Shown here piece after piece: positions 1 to 7,356 of a stretch of 24,755 nt of DNA; position 1 is the stretch's first letter, and every line of letters begins with the position of its first letter. The position numbers and the translations under genes were made by a program. The DNA comes from Methanobacteriota archaeon (GTDB lineage Archaea; Thermoplasmatota; Thermoplasmata; Methanomassiliicoccales; Methanomethylophilaceae): NCBI GenBank assembly GCA_012719315.1, contig JAAYAP010000042.1:1-24755 (forward strand). Reading direction: 5' to 3'. The notes under the pieces are model-generated. The model did not search any database and was not told where the DNA came from. It saw only the letters and a list, made by a program, of their open reading frames with translations.

Positions 1-194
1 ATTACGCACAGACGCCGGAGGAGGCGCTGACAAGGTACAGAGGAGGTCCGTTGCGGTCGTTGGAGCTGACCGATGCGCAGACGGCCGCCGCCGAGGAGCA
101 TCTGCGGTCGGCGGCGGTCGACGGATACTTGACCGGGACCTCGGCGTCGCGGGTGCTGACGATATACTGGGATGTGGGCGATAAGCAGCTCTGA
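1..194 (+). CDS. C-terminal fragment of an unknown protein (5' end outside window)
   Basis: Reading frame 3 is open from the window edge to a TGA at 192-194 and encodes about 63 residues. Its codon use (GAG, CTG, GCC rich) and TGA stop match the rest of the window. The visible part is hydrophilic and rich in Ala, Glu and Leu, with a final segment LTIYWDVGDKQL. The other two forward frames are interrupted or arginine-rich. I recognise no family. It is followed by a 113-base spacer carrying the promoter of the next gene. Confidence 0.5.
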   Translation, partial: YAQTPEEALTRYRGGPLRSLELTDAQTAAAEEHLRSAAVDGYLTGTSASRVLTIYWDVGDKQL

Positions 195-265
195 ATCTGT
201 GTCGACGCGGCCTTCCCTCACCGAGACGGCCGCCCGCCGGCGTTCCGTCACACAGGGGCCGTAAG

Positions 266-273
266 CATATATA
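266..273 (+). promoter_or_regulatory. TATA box of the GT2 gene
   Basis: CATATATA lies about 38 nt upstream of the ATG at 308, which predicts a transcript start near 295 and a leader of about 13 nt. The rest of the spacer 195-307 shows no RNA gene or repeat. Confidence 0.5.
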
Positions 274-307
274 CCGCCGGACGCGCTTGATATGAGACGG
301 TGGTCGG

Positions 308-1534
308 ATGGAAGTATCGGAGATCATGGCTGCGGCAGAGGAGGCGACACGTGCATTCGTCAGCCTCATCCCGGATTCTCCTCTGCTCGGGGCGCTGTTC
401 GCCTTCGTCACCTTCTTCTATCTGCCGATGGCCGTCTACCAGACCTACCTGATGTTCTCCGGTATCCATCATAACGACGACCGGTATTTCGCGAAGCAGA
501 CACGTCTCGACAAGGCTAACGGCGTCATCGTCGCGATCACCACCAACGGCATGGCGGTCGATGTCGTCGAGTGGATCATCGCCTCGATCGAAGGATACAG
601 GATGGATATCGGGATCTACGTGATCAAGGAGGCGAGGGACGCCCATGTCTACAGCGGCAAGGAGATCGTCGTCCCCGCCGATTACGTCTGCCCCAACGGT
701 TCGAAGTCGAAGATGCGCGCCCTGCAGTACGGGATCGAAGCCCTCCACGAGATGGGCTACGGCTCCGAGACCTACATCTGCCATCTCGACGACGACAGCC
801 TGGTCGACCAGGATTACCTGGAATACGTGATGCATTACATGACCGGCGAAGGCGGACAGGGCTGCATCCGCCTGCGCGAATTCGGCCGGCACATGCTCTC
901 GTCGCTCGCCGACATCGTCAGGATATCCAACTGCGAGACCTGGTGCAAACTGCACAACCGGAAGGACAACCCCATGTTCGTCCACGGGGAGGGGCTGGTC
1001 GTCAGGGCCGACATCGAACACGAGATCGGCTGGGATTATGGGACCTATGGCGCGGAGGACTTGATCATGGGCCTGGAGATCTCTAGACGGGGCACGTTCC
1101 GACACATCCCCATCGGCAACATCTTCATCTCGCCCCCGGTCACCGCCAAGGATTACATGAAGCAGCGGCGCAGATGGTTCTGGTCGATCTTCAAGACCGA
1201 CGGGAAGCTCAGGAGACTCAGCCTCAAAACGTATCTGACATACATCTACATGTATGCGATCGGCATCACCGGCCTGATCAGCCTGACCCTGTTGCCGATC
1301 GTGCTGCTGTCGGCGTACGCGATACCGCATATGGTCCTCGCCGCCTGTCTGTTCAACATCGTGGCGTTCTTCGGTTACTTCCAATTCGGAGCGCTGTTCT
1401 GCGACAGGAGGCCCTGCGCCCCGATGCTGCTCCTGATGCAGATCCCGGTGGCGTTCTACGACGGTTTCTCGATACTCTACGCACTGGTGACCCGTCCGAA
1501 TTTCGAGGTCTTCGAGACGATCAAGAAGGTCTGA
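308..1534 (+). CDS. Membrane GT2 glycosyltransferase, egghead (beta-1,4-mannosyltransferase)-like
   Basis: This 408-residue protein is an inverting family-2 glycosyltransferase, probably moving a sugar from a nucleotide donor to a lipid or polysaccharide acceptor at the cytoplasmic face of the membrane. A hydrophobic segment at about 25-50 precedes the GT-A domain. The visible motifs are DDD at 161-163 in HLDDDS (metal/donor binding), ED at 250-251 in GAEDLIMG (catalytic base region) and QRRRW at 286-290, the QxxRW motif of membrane-bound GT2 enzymes. Several membrane helices follow at about 308-395. The order and spacing resemble the egghead branch; the sugar cannot be read from sequence. 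The start at 308 agrees with the TATA box at 266-273. The gene stands alone with no polysaccharide cluster visible. Confidence 0.8.
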   Translation: MEVSEIMAAAEEATRAFVSLIPDSPLLGALFAFVTFFYLPMAVYQTYLMFSGIHHNDDRYFAKQTRLDKANGVIVAITTNGMAVDVVEWIIASIEGYRMDIGIYVIKEARDAHVYSGKEIVVPADYVCPNGSKSKMRALQYGIEALHEMGYGSETYICHLDDDSLVDQDYLEYVMHYMTGEGGQGCIRLREFGRHMLSSLADIVRISNCETWCKLHNRKDNPMFVHGEGLVVRADIEHEIGWDYGTYGAEDLIMGLEISRRGTFRHIPIGNIFISPPVTAKDYMKQRRRWFWSIFKTDGKLRRLSLKTYLTYIYMYAIGITGLISLTLLPIVLLSAYAIPHMVLAACLFNIVAFFGYFQFGALFCDRRPCAPMLLLMQIPVAFYDGFSILYALVTRPNFEVFETIKKV

Positions 1535-1616
1535 GGCCGTCCGTCGGATGACCGGCCCGGGACGGACATAATGTTCGCGCCCGCCTGTCCGCCCTGCCGC
1601 TTCCGTTGCGGGCGAC

Positions 1617-1832
1617 TCACTCTCGGTCCTGCGGTCCGCGCCCGAGAACCGCTCGTATGCCGCTGTAGGCCAGGTACGATGCGCCGAACACCAGGCTGGA
1701 GAGGATGAAGACGACGGTCACCACGCCCAACGTCTCCAAGAACGGATGGTTGCATAGAAATGCGAAGACGATGATGCCGACAAGCGCGGCGATCACCGCC
1801 ATGAAGATACGGCTACGGCCCTCTTCGCTCAT
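1617..1832 (-). CDS. Small two-helix membrane protein
   Basis: This 71-residue ORF starts at an ATG (1832) preceded by a GGAGG about 10 nt upstream and ends in TGA. It carries a short charged N-terminus (MSEEGRSR), two hydrophobic segments at roughly residues 9-27 and 34-56 separated by a short polar loop, and a basic, hydrophilic tail. Codon use matches the neighbours. It lies downstream of the broken permease on the same strand, 260 bases away, and is probably transcribed separately. The frame is open further upstream, but that extension is not hydrophobic and has no good start. No family recognised. Confidence 0.55.
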   Translation of the reverse strand: MSEEGRSRIFMAVIAALVGIIVFAFLCNHPFLETLGVVTVVFILSSLVFGASYLAYSGIRAVLGRGPQDRE

Positions 1833-2092
1833 GCGATCGGCCTCCGGCCAGCGATCGATCCCATGCTTATGCAGACCGTCTGCCGGGCATATCAAGGTTT
1901 GGTCGCGGGCGCCGTTGCGGATATGCGCACGCGGGATCGGCATCACCGACGTAGCATCGACAGCGACCGTCGGGACAGCGGCTTCGGGAGACGCACTGCC
2001 GTCTGCGGTCCGTGAGAGGGGGTTATAAAAATAAAGGGAGGAGGAATGAGAGGGAACCCCGGATCCCCCCTCCCGTGTTTCAGATGTTTGTC
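1833..2092. other. 260-base spacer between small membrane protein and permease
   Basis: Both flanking genes are on the minus strand. I see no RNA gene or supported ORF here. The region holds the permease 3' end signal (2024-2040, separate entry) and, on the minus strand, a weak TATA-like CTTGATATGC about 60-65 nt upstream of the small gene's start. Confidence 0.4.
2024..2040 (-). terminator. T-rich terminator downstream of the permease
   Basis: Read on the minus strand, the sequence about 50-70 nt past the permease stop is CCCTTTATTTTTATAAC. Archaeal RNA polymerase terminates at such T-rich tracts, and this one sits in otherwise GC-rich DNA. No hairpin is needed or clearly present. Confidence 0.4.
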
Positions 2093-3544
2093 TCAGAGGC
2101 AGGCTCCGCCGTCCCTCTTCTGGACCATGTACCACACCGGCACGAAAGATGCCAGGATGATGATCCCCAGGATGATGGCGATGAAGCCTCCCGTGAGGAA
2201 GTAGCTCCAGTAGACCAGACAGGGCATCCAGACCAGGAACTGCACGACCACCATCACCATGATGACGTACTTCCAGCCGCGGGGCGCCTTGAACGGCCTG
2301 TCCAGGTCCTTGTACCTGGCGTCGTTCCTCGTCTTGACGTAGGCGCTCAGGGCGATGCCGTTGGCGATACAGTACCCGATCGCGGATGCGGTCAGGATGG
2401 TCATAACCGTCGTCTCCTGCTCGAAGACGTAGGCGCTGACCTGGACGATGAGCACCAGCAGCATGTTGAAGATGCACACGAACAGCATGCCGTTCACCGG
2501 CATGCCGTGCTTGTTCGTCTTGCCGAACCAGCCGGGCAGGTTGTTCTCCATCGACATGCATTACAGCGTCCTGGACGATCCGAGGAAACCGGTCTGGATG
2601 ATCAGCAGCATCGCGGCGATCAGGAAGAACAGCGCGAGATACGAACCGACATCTCCGAACACGAACTGGGCGATCGGGACCAGGGTCGCGATCCCGGCGG
2701 CCTCGATCCCGCTCTGTCCGAGGGAACCGTAGACGGTCGTGGAGACGAAGAAGTACATGATCAGGCAGATGATACCGCATCCGAAGAGCGCCTTGGGAAC
2801 GTCCTTGCCGGGCTCCTTGTACTCGGGACCGTAGATAGCCGCGGTCTCCCAGGCACAGGCGCTCCATTGCGCCAGACCCATGCATCCGAACAGCAGGACG
2901 ATGTCCTGCATGCCCCATGACCAGCCGGGCCTGGTGAAGTCGGAGACGATGTTCTCGAAGTTGAACATGCCGGCTCCCAGCGCGCCCGCGAGGATGAGCA
3001 CGATCGGCACGAGCGAGATCAAAGCGAGGATGGTGCCCATCCTGGCGCCGCCCTCGAGTCCACGCGACCCGAGCGAGTACATCAGGGAGACGATGATCAG
3101 ACCGACGATCAGGTACAGGCCGACCGCGCCCCATCCGCCGATGTCCAGGGAGAACATCTGCACGAGATAGTCCCCGATCATCATCGAGAAGATGGACACG
3201 ACCGGCGTCCACGCGAACCAGTAGCACCAGGCGCTGAAGGCGCCGATCAACTTGCCCTTATCCAGTTTACCATTCTTCTCAGGTGATGTGAACACCGCCT
3301 GAGCACATCCCGGCAGGCCGGTGGCCTCGGGGAAGACAGTGACCATCTCACCGTATGCGAGGTTCTGTATGAATCCCTGTATGACCGACATGGTCCATAC
3401 GATGATACACATACCCCAGATGATGCTGGCCACGTCATATATCGACGGCAGGATCAGCAGCGGTACACCAAGGGCGATGAACATCCCCTGTTTCCAGCCG
3501 ACTGTGCGTCCAGGCCGTTCACATGCGCAAACTTCTTCTGACAT
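2093..3544 (-). pseudogene. APC-superfamily amino acid permease interrupted by an in-frame TAA
   Basis: The frame encodes a 483-residue amino acid/polyamine permease if one codon is ignored. Residues 1-327 (MSEEVCACE... to GSSRTL) carry the first two thirds of the membrane helices; then comes TAA at 2561-2563, and after a single Cys codon the same frame continues with MSMENNLPGWFGKTNKHG and about four more helices to a TGA at 2093. The GSSR-TL-x-C-MSMENNLPGWF stretch is the conserved APC segment in which relatives usually have Tyr or another residue at the stop position, so the halves belong to one gene. The start at 3544 has GAGG at 3551-3554, 6 nt upstream. TAC to TAA is one substitution. 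It may be a recent pseudogene, a two-piece transporter, or a sequencing error. The substrate is unknown. Confidence 0.75.
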
Positions 3545-3830
3545 ATTATTCCTCTGTGTTCGGAATCGGATTAATGATTCAACTCTTTGCTGAGTCTTTT
3601 TATTAAATTTATTTGATAATATATAAAACTAATTGTATTTTTCAGTTAACTTTATATATTAGTGGATAATTAAAGCTCCATACCGACGGTCGTTCCCGTA
3701 CGATATATGAATATTGTTAGAAAAATACGATAATTATAAATATCATTATATTAAACCTGGATTTAATAATAGTAAAATTTATATATCATTTCTTGAAAAA
3801 CACGATTATGCCTCGATGAATGACAAAATA

Positions 3831-3863
3831 CACGGGATTCTGCGGACCGTGCGAATCCCCGTG
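3831..3863. repeat. Imperfect inverted repeat upstream of ferritin TATA
   Basis: CACGGGATTC (3831-3840) faces GAATCCCCGTG (3853-3863) across a 12-base spacer; the arms are complementary except for one extra C. It lies immediately upstream of the TATA-like element, where an archaeal activator or repressor could bind. A function as operator is an inference from position and symmetry. Confidence 0.4.
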
Positions 3864-3888
3864 CATTAAATACCATCCACGACGGTAT
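3864..3888 (+). promoter_or_regulatory. Ferritin core promoter with 19-bp palindromic operator candidate
   Basis: CATTAAATA (3864-3872) is the likely TATA box, about 60 nt before the ferritin ATG. It overlaps ATACCATC-CAC-GACGGTAT (3870-3888), an 8+3+8 palindrome with one mismatch. A protein bound there would compete with TBP/TFB, so repression by a metal-responsive regulator is plausible. The regulator is not encoded in the window as far as I can see. Confidence 0.4.
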
Positions 3889-3895
3889 CCTCCAT

Positions 3896-3914
3896 GCAGA
3901 TCGATTGCATCTGC
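3896..3914 (+). promoter_or_regulatory. Hairpin in ferritin leader next to the ribosome binding site
   Basis: GCAGAT (3896-3901) pairs with ATCTGC (3909-3914) around a 7-base loop. The 3' arm abuts the Shine-Dalgarno sequence GGGAGG (3915-3920), which stands 8 nt before the ATG at 3929. It may only be a local structure, but its placement could modulate translation. Confidence 0.3.
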
Positions 3915-3928
3915 GGGAGGACACACAG

Positions 3929-4423
3929 ATGATATCCGAGAAAGTGGTGAAAGCGATCAACGAGCAGATCAACATGGAGTACGCCTCCGCCTACATCTAC
4001 CTGAACATGTCCATCGAGATGGACGACCAGGCCTTCAGGGGGTACGCCAAGTGGCTCTTCGCACAGTACGAGGAGGAGCTGGAGCACGCCGAGAAGTTCC
4101 TCGGCTTCCTCCAGACCCGCGGCGCCGTCCCGGTGTTGAAGGACATCGAGGTGCCCGCGCTCGAGGCCAAGACGCCTCTGGACGTCGCCAAGGCCGCCTA
4201 TGCCCACGAGATGAAGGTCTCCGCATCCATCGACAGGATCGCGGAGCTCGCCTCCAAGGAAGGCGACCGCGCTTCGAACGCGTTCCTCATGTGGTTCGTC
4301 AACGAGCAGGTCGAGGAAGAGGAGAGCACGCGGGACATCGTCGACATGTTCGAGTTCGCCGGCGACGACAAGGCGGTGCTCTTCGAGATCGACAGGCGCC
4401 TGGGAGAGCGGGAAGAGGATTGA
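3929..4423 (+). CDS. ftnA: Ferritin (non-haem, FtnA type)
   Basis: This 164-residue protein stores iron by oxidising Fe(II) at a ferroxidase centre and depositing Fe(III) inside a 24-subunit shell in the cytoplasm. The bacterial/archaeal ferroxidase ligands are all at their standard positions: Glu17, Tyr24, Glu50, His53, Glu94, Gln127 and Glu130. The four-helix length is normal for the family. The start at 3929 is preferred over an upstream ATG at 3905 because GGGAGG (3915-3920) is correctly spaced and numbering from it puts the ligands in register. There is no haem-binding bacterioferritin signature. The gene is monocistronic, with palindromic promoter elements upstream and a convergent exporter gene downstream. 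Confidence 0.93.
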   Translation: MISEKVVKAINEQINMEYASAYIYLNMSIEMDDQAFRGYAKWLFAQYEEELEHAEKFLGFLQTRGAVPVLKDIEVPALEAKTPLDVAKAAYAHEMKVSASIDRIAELASKEGDRASNAFLMWFVNEQVEEEESTRDIVDMFEFAGDDKAVLFEIDRRLGEREED

Positions 4424-4516
4424 GTCCTCTCCCTCCTCCGGCCCCGGTCAAACCCTTTACCGTCCATTTTCCATACGATGCCGGTCCGCGCCGGGCAGGC
4501 ACGTCCGCTTATATCC

Positions 4517-5971
4517 TCAATCGTCGGCCCCGGATCCGCATGACGTTTCCACGGCGCGGATCTCCGGCGGGACCTGCCGGCCCTCCCTGACGACGTAGGA
4601 GAGCACGAAGGCGAGGGCGCAGAGCACGGCCGACACGATCCAGGTGAAGACGAATCCGTTCAGGAAGGTCGTCGGAGGCAGGTCGGGGAAGTCGATGCCG
4701 CCCGAGCCGGTGTACATGGTGAAGATCATCGCGTAAAGCGAGGTCCCCACCGCGCAGGCGATGTACAGCGCCAGGATCATCAGCGACGAGCCCATCTCCT
4801 TGCTCTCCTCGGTGGTGTTGTCGACGATGCGTCCCGCCATGGCTCCGCCGCAGGCGGCCCAGGTCAGGCCCATGAACACGAAGGCGATCATCAAGGGGAC
4901 GGTGGCCAGCGCCGGGGAGAACACGGCCCAGATGATGCAGGCGATCAGCAGCATCGCCGAAGCGAGCAGGCCGAAGGCCCGTCTCCGCTTCCTGCTGTCG
5001 GCCATCCGCGACAACGGGACCACGGAGATCAGGGTGACCACCGAGGGCACGAGCAGGTACAGGCCGCTGACGGTGGGCGACAGCCCCATGTTGATGTCGA
5101 GATAGAACGGGATCAGGTACAGCATGCCCATGTACGACAGGTTGACCAGGAGGAAGGCCAGGAACACGGCGGAGAACCGGTTGTTCCTGAACACGCGCAG
5201 ATTGATGAGCGGCGTCCTGCTGCGCAGCTCGGTCGCGATGAAGGCGGCCAGGAATGCGACGGACAGCACGGCGGCGATCATGGTCGGCGCGGTCTCCCCG
5301 GCATAGGCCGACCGTTGCAGGGCGTACATGCCGAGCACGGTCATCAGCATGAAGAGGACCGCTCCCTTCAGATCCAGGTGTGTCTTCCGGTCCGGCACGT
5401 CTTTGGGCACCGCGTGCACCATCAGCGGGAGGATGATCAGGGCGATCGGGATGTTGATCAGGAACACCCAGTGCCACGACAGCATGTCGATGATGAACCC
5501 GCCGATAGCCGGTCCCGAGGCGTAGCCCAACGAAGAGCCCATCGTGATCATGCCGAATCCGAGCGCCAATCTCTCCGGCGGCAGATGCTGCACGCACAGC
5601 ATCGGCGCGGTGCCGATCATCATCCCCGCGCCCAGGCCCTGGAAGGATCTGGCAATCAGGAGCATGGACAGCCGGTCGGAGATGCCGCAGACGAACGAGC
5701 TGACCGTGAAGATGATCAATCCGGCGATCAGCACCCGCTTGATGTTGCCGTTATTGGCGATCCTCGCGAAGAGGAGGATGCTACCGGTGATCATCATGAA
5801 ATACGTGACCGTGACCCAGGAGATCGTGCCCGTGTCGGTGGACATGTCGGCCGCCAGGGTCGGCAACGCGATGTTGGCGATACTGCCGTCGATGCCGTCG
5901 ATGAGGGCAACGAAGGATACGATGACGAGGATGAGCACGGCCGTCCTCTTCGATGCGGCATCCCTTTCCAT
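4517..5971 (-). CDS. DHA2-type MFS drug/proton antiporter
   Basis: This integral membrane protein of about 484 residues belongs to the major facilitator superfamily, DHA2 (EmrB/QacA) branch with 14 predicted helices, and probably exports drugs or other small molecules using the proton gradient. Visible hallmarks are the N-terminal segment with DGSIANIALP, SWVTVTYFM in helix 2, and motif C, GSSLGYASGPAIGG, in helix 5, typical of antiporters. The frame is open up to an ATG at 5998, but the TATA box at 5998-6006 overlaps that codon and predicts a transcript start near 5977, so I favour the ATG at 5971 (MERDAASKR). It is convergent with ferritin, 93 bases apart. The substrate cannot be inferred; a second DHA2 gene lies at 14461-15879. 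Confidence 0.85.
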   Translation of the reverse strand: MERDAASKRTAVLILVIVSFVALIDGIDGSIANIALPTLAADMSTDTGTISWVTVTYFMMITGSILLFARIANNGNIKRVLIAGLIIFTVSSFVCGISDRLSMLLIARSFQGLGAGMMIGTAPMLCVQHLPPERLALGFGMITMGSSLGYASGPAIGGFIIDMLSWHWVFLINIPIALIILPLMVHAVPKDVPDRKTHLDLKGAVLFMLMTVLGMYALQRSAYAGETAPTMIAAVLSVAFLAAFIATELRSRTPLINLRVFRNNRFSAVFLAFLLVNLSYMGMLYLIPFYLDINMGLSPTVSGLYLLVPSVVTLISVVPLSRMADSRKRRRAFGLLASAMLLIACIIWAVFSPALATVPLMIAFVFMGLTWAACGGAMAGRIVDNTTEESKEMGSSLMILALYIACAVGTSLYAMIFTMYTGSGGIDFPDLPPTTFLNGFVFTWIVSAVLCALAFVLSYVVREGRQVPPEIRAVETSCGSGADD

Positions 5972-5997
5972 GCTCCCCTGATATGCCATACCAGACA

Positions 5998-6006
5998 TAT
6001 ATATAC
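5998..6006 (-). promoter_or_regulatory. TATA box of the DHA2 exporter
   Basis: Read on the minus strand the element is GTATATATAT, centred about 31 nt upstream of the ATG at 5971. It overlaps the alternative start at 5998 and therefore argues against that start. Confidence 0.5.
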
Positions 6007-6093
6007 ACTTGTCAGGTGGGACGTATCCGTGCCGATCCGCCGCCGCCGTGGATGCTGGCGGCGCCTTCGGCCGGCCCCGAGTAACATTATAAT

Positions 6094-6101
6094 CTTAATA
6101 T
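6094..6101 (+). promoter_or_regulatory. TATA-like element of the zinc-ribbon gene
   Basis: CTTAATAT, preceded by ATTATAAT, sits about 55 nt before the ATG at 6151 and predicts a leader of roughly 30 nt. That leader contains GGGAG at 6135-6139, 11 nt before the start. Confidence 0.4.
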
Positions 6102-6150
6102 GCCATCCGGTTCATGTGACCTGTTGAATCGGCCGGGAGATCATTGAAAT

Positions 6151-6684
6151 ATGGATGGCAATTCCGTACCCAAGTATTACGTCTGCACTCGTTGCTCTCA
6201 TCATTGGAAACCCCGGAAACCGGACAGTGTCCCCAACAACTGCCCGAAGTGCAGGTCCACGGTATGGATGAAGCCCTTCGAGGAGAAGACCTGCGTACGG
6301 TGCGGATACACATGGGGTTCGACCAGCAAGAATCCGCGCAGATGCCCCCAATGCGGCACGTACAAATGGGACAAGGCCCCCGAGACATACGACTGCCTGA
6401 GGTGCGGACACACCTGGACCGCGAAACGGGACTGGCCGCCGAAACGGTGCCCGAAATGCAGATCCGCATCATGGAACACCGAGGCCGATGGGGCCAGAGA
6501 CGTCGAGGCGACCGGATCCAAACCGTACGTGCACCATGCCGACGACGCGGTGATCGGGATGGTCCTCGAAGCATACGGCCGCGGCGAGACCTGCACGGCC
6601 ATCGCCGTGCGCACCTCGGTGCCGTTCAGCATCGTGCACGGCATCGTCCGTGAGAACCATCCGCATACGAAGATCAGGATCTGA
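6151..6684 (+). CDS. Triple zinc-ribbon protein with C-terminal helix-turn-helix
   Basis: This 177-residue protein has three tandem CxxC...CxxC zinc ribbons: Cys12/15/31/34, Cys48/51/65/68 and Cys82/85/100/103. Each is followed after the first pair by an aromatic pattern (HHW, YTW, HTW), so they are clear duplicates. A linker (about 108-130) leads to a helical domain (131-170: DDAVIGMVLEAYGRGETC, then IAVRTSVPFSIVHGIVRE) that looks like a resolvase/MarR-style helix-turn-helix. By domain logic it is a DNA- or RNA-binding regulator in the cytoplasm. I know no characterised homologue and no target. It stands alone between two minus-strand genes. Confidence 0.75.
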   Translation: MDGNSVPKYYVCTRCSHHWKPRKPDSVPNNCPKCRSTVWMKPFEEKTCVRCGYTWGSTSKNPRRCPQCGTYKWDKAPETYDCLRCGHTWTAKRDWPPKRCPKCRSASWNTEADGARDVEATGSKPYVHHADDAVIGMVLEAYGRGETCTAIAVRTSVPFSIVHGIVRENHPHTKIRI

Positions 6685-6722
6685 TCGCGATCATGCGGCG
6701 GCATGCGATGCCGCACGGCCTT

Positions 6723-7283
6723 TCAGACCCTTCTGATCAGGATGAAGGCGGTGATGTTGTCGCTGCGGTCCTCGATGTTCTCGTGAATCAATTCCAGGCC
6801 GTGGTGTTCGCCCGCGTTCCTCCTGCAGATGACCGCGGTGCCCTCGGGGAGCCTGCCCCCGGCGAGCAGCTCGGCCGCATAGGCGGTGTCCTCGGTCTCG
6901 ATCCATTCCGCATCGGGATACAGCCTCCGCAGATTGGCCCGTGTCTGCATGAGGGCCTGGACGTGCGATGCCAGCGCCCTGACCTCCGCGTCCCCCCTCC
7001 TGACGAACACGCAATGATGGATCGGCAGCGTGATCTCCGCCACCGTCTCGATGTCAGTCCTGCCCGCGAGGGCGAGCTCCGTCTCCCGCACCGGCCCGGC
7101 GGTGATGTTGCCGAAGGCCACCGCCCCGTAATCGCTCTCGCCGGCGGTCAGCGAATCCACCACGCCCTGCGAGGTGACCTCGGGTATGAGCTCGACCGGT
7201 CCCCAGCCCATCCGCTCCGCGAACCTCTCGGCCGCCTCCTCCGAATTGGAGAAGGGGATGCCCATGTAGCTGACCCTGATCAT
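6723..7283 (-). CDS. Prephenate dehydratase-like protein with altered active-site motifs
   Basis: The 186-residue protein aligns end to end with the prephenate dehydratase (PheA/PDT) domain: N-terminal SYMGIPFSNSEEAAERF, SLTAGESDYGAVAFGN, EITLPIHHCVFV, the HVQALMQTR segment and a C-terminal ENIEDRSDNITAF. A normal PDT converts prephenate to phenylpyruvate in phenylalanine synthesis. Here the usual ENSxEG motif reads GNITAG (59-63 region), losing the conserved Glu, and the NxTRF catalytic motif reads NITAF (176-180), keeping Thr178 but losing Arg. There is no ACT regulatory domain. No aromatic amino acid genes are adjacent. It could be a divergent dehydratase or a ligand-binding paralogue; the fold call is firmer than the reaction. 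Confidence 0.7.
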   Translation of the reverse strand: MIRVSYMGIPFSNSEEAAERFAERMGWGPVELIPEVTSQGVVDSLTAGESDYGAVAFGNITAGPVRETELALAGRTDIETVAEITLPIHHCVFVRRGDAEVRALASHVQALMQTRANLRRLYPDAEWIETEDTAYAAELLAGGRLPEGTAVICRRNAGEHHGLELIHENIEDRSDNITAFILIRRV

Positions 7284-7320
7284 CGTATCGGGTGTATGCA
7301 GGTGCGGTTTTTGTTACTTT

Positions 7321-7330
7321 CTGTTTTATC
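7321..7330 (+). promoter_or_regulatory. TATA-like element of the Cys-rich gene
   Basis: CTGTTTTATC is centred about 30 nt before the ATG at 7357, consistent with a transcript that begins only a few bases before the start codon. The spacer 7284-7356 must also hold the promoter of the divergent minus-strand gene, for which I see no clear TATA box. Confidence 0.4.
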
Positions 7331-7356
7331 TATGAGCAAGCCCATCCGTGTGAACC

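Larger units (their letters stand above)
3545..3928. other. 384-base AT-rich divergent regulatory region
   Basis: This spacer separates the permease (minus) from ferritin (plus). About 3590-3800 is strongly AT-rich, unlike the rest of the window, and includes runs such as TTATTAAATTTATTTGA and several TATA-like octamers. A GC-rich island (3675-3702) containing the palindrome ACCGACGGT at 3682-3690 sits in the middle. The ferritin-proximal 100 bases hold two inverted repeats, a TATA-like element and a leader hairpin, listed separately. No supported ORF or tRNA is present. Confidence 0.5.

Noticed and set aside
195..307. tRNA or small RNA in the first spacer
   Set aside because: GC-rich segments are present but no cloverleaf or T-loop consensus can be traced; only a TATA box is convincing.
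2093..2557. A separate 154-residue membrane protein starting at 2557
   Set aside because: It is the in-frame continuation of the APC permease after the TAA and completes its conserved segment, and it has no convincing ribosome binding site.
2561..2563. Pyrrolysine at the permease stop
   Set aside because: The codon is TAA, whereas pyrrolysine is inserted at TAG.
1705..3170. Plus-strand ORFs (about 1705-2028, 2012-2920, 2448-2732, 2880-3170) opposite the permease
   Set aside because: They are mirror frames of a high-GC coding strand; the minus strand encodes clear membrane helices and these translate to Asp/His/Arg-rich sequence without a domain.
3820..4590. Plus-strand ORF with CxxC (starting MTKYTGFCGPC) overlapping the ferritin gene
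   Set aside because: It runs through the ferritin gene in another frame and its first codons coincide with the inverted repeat; ferritin has all its catalytic residues.
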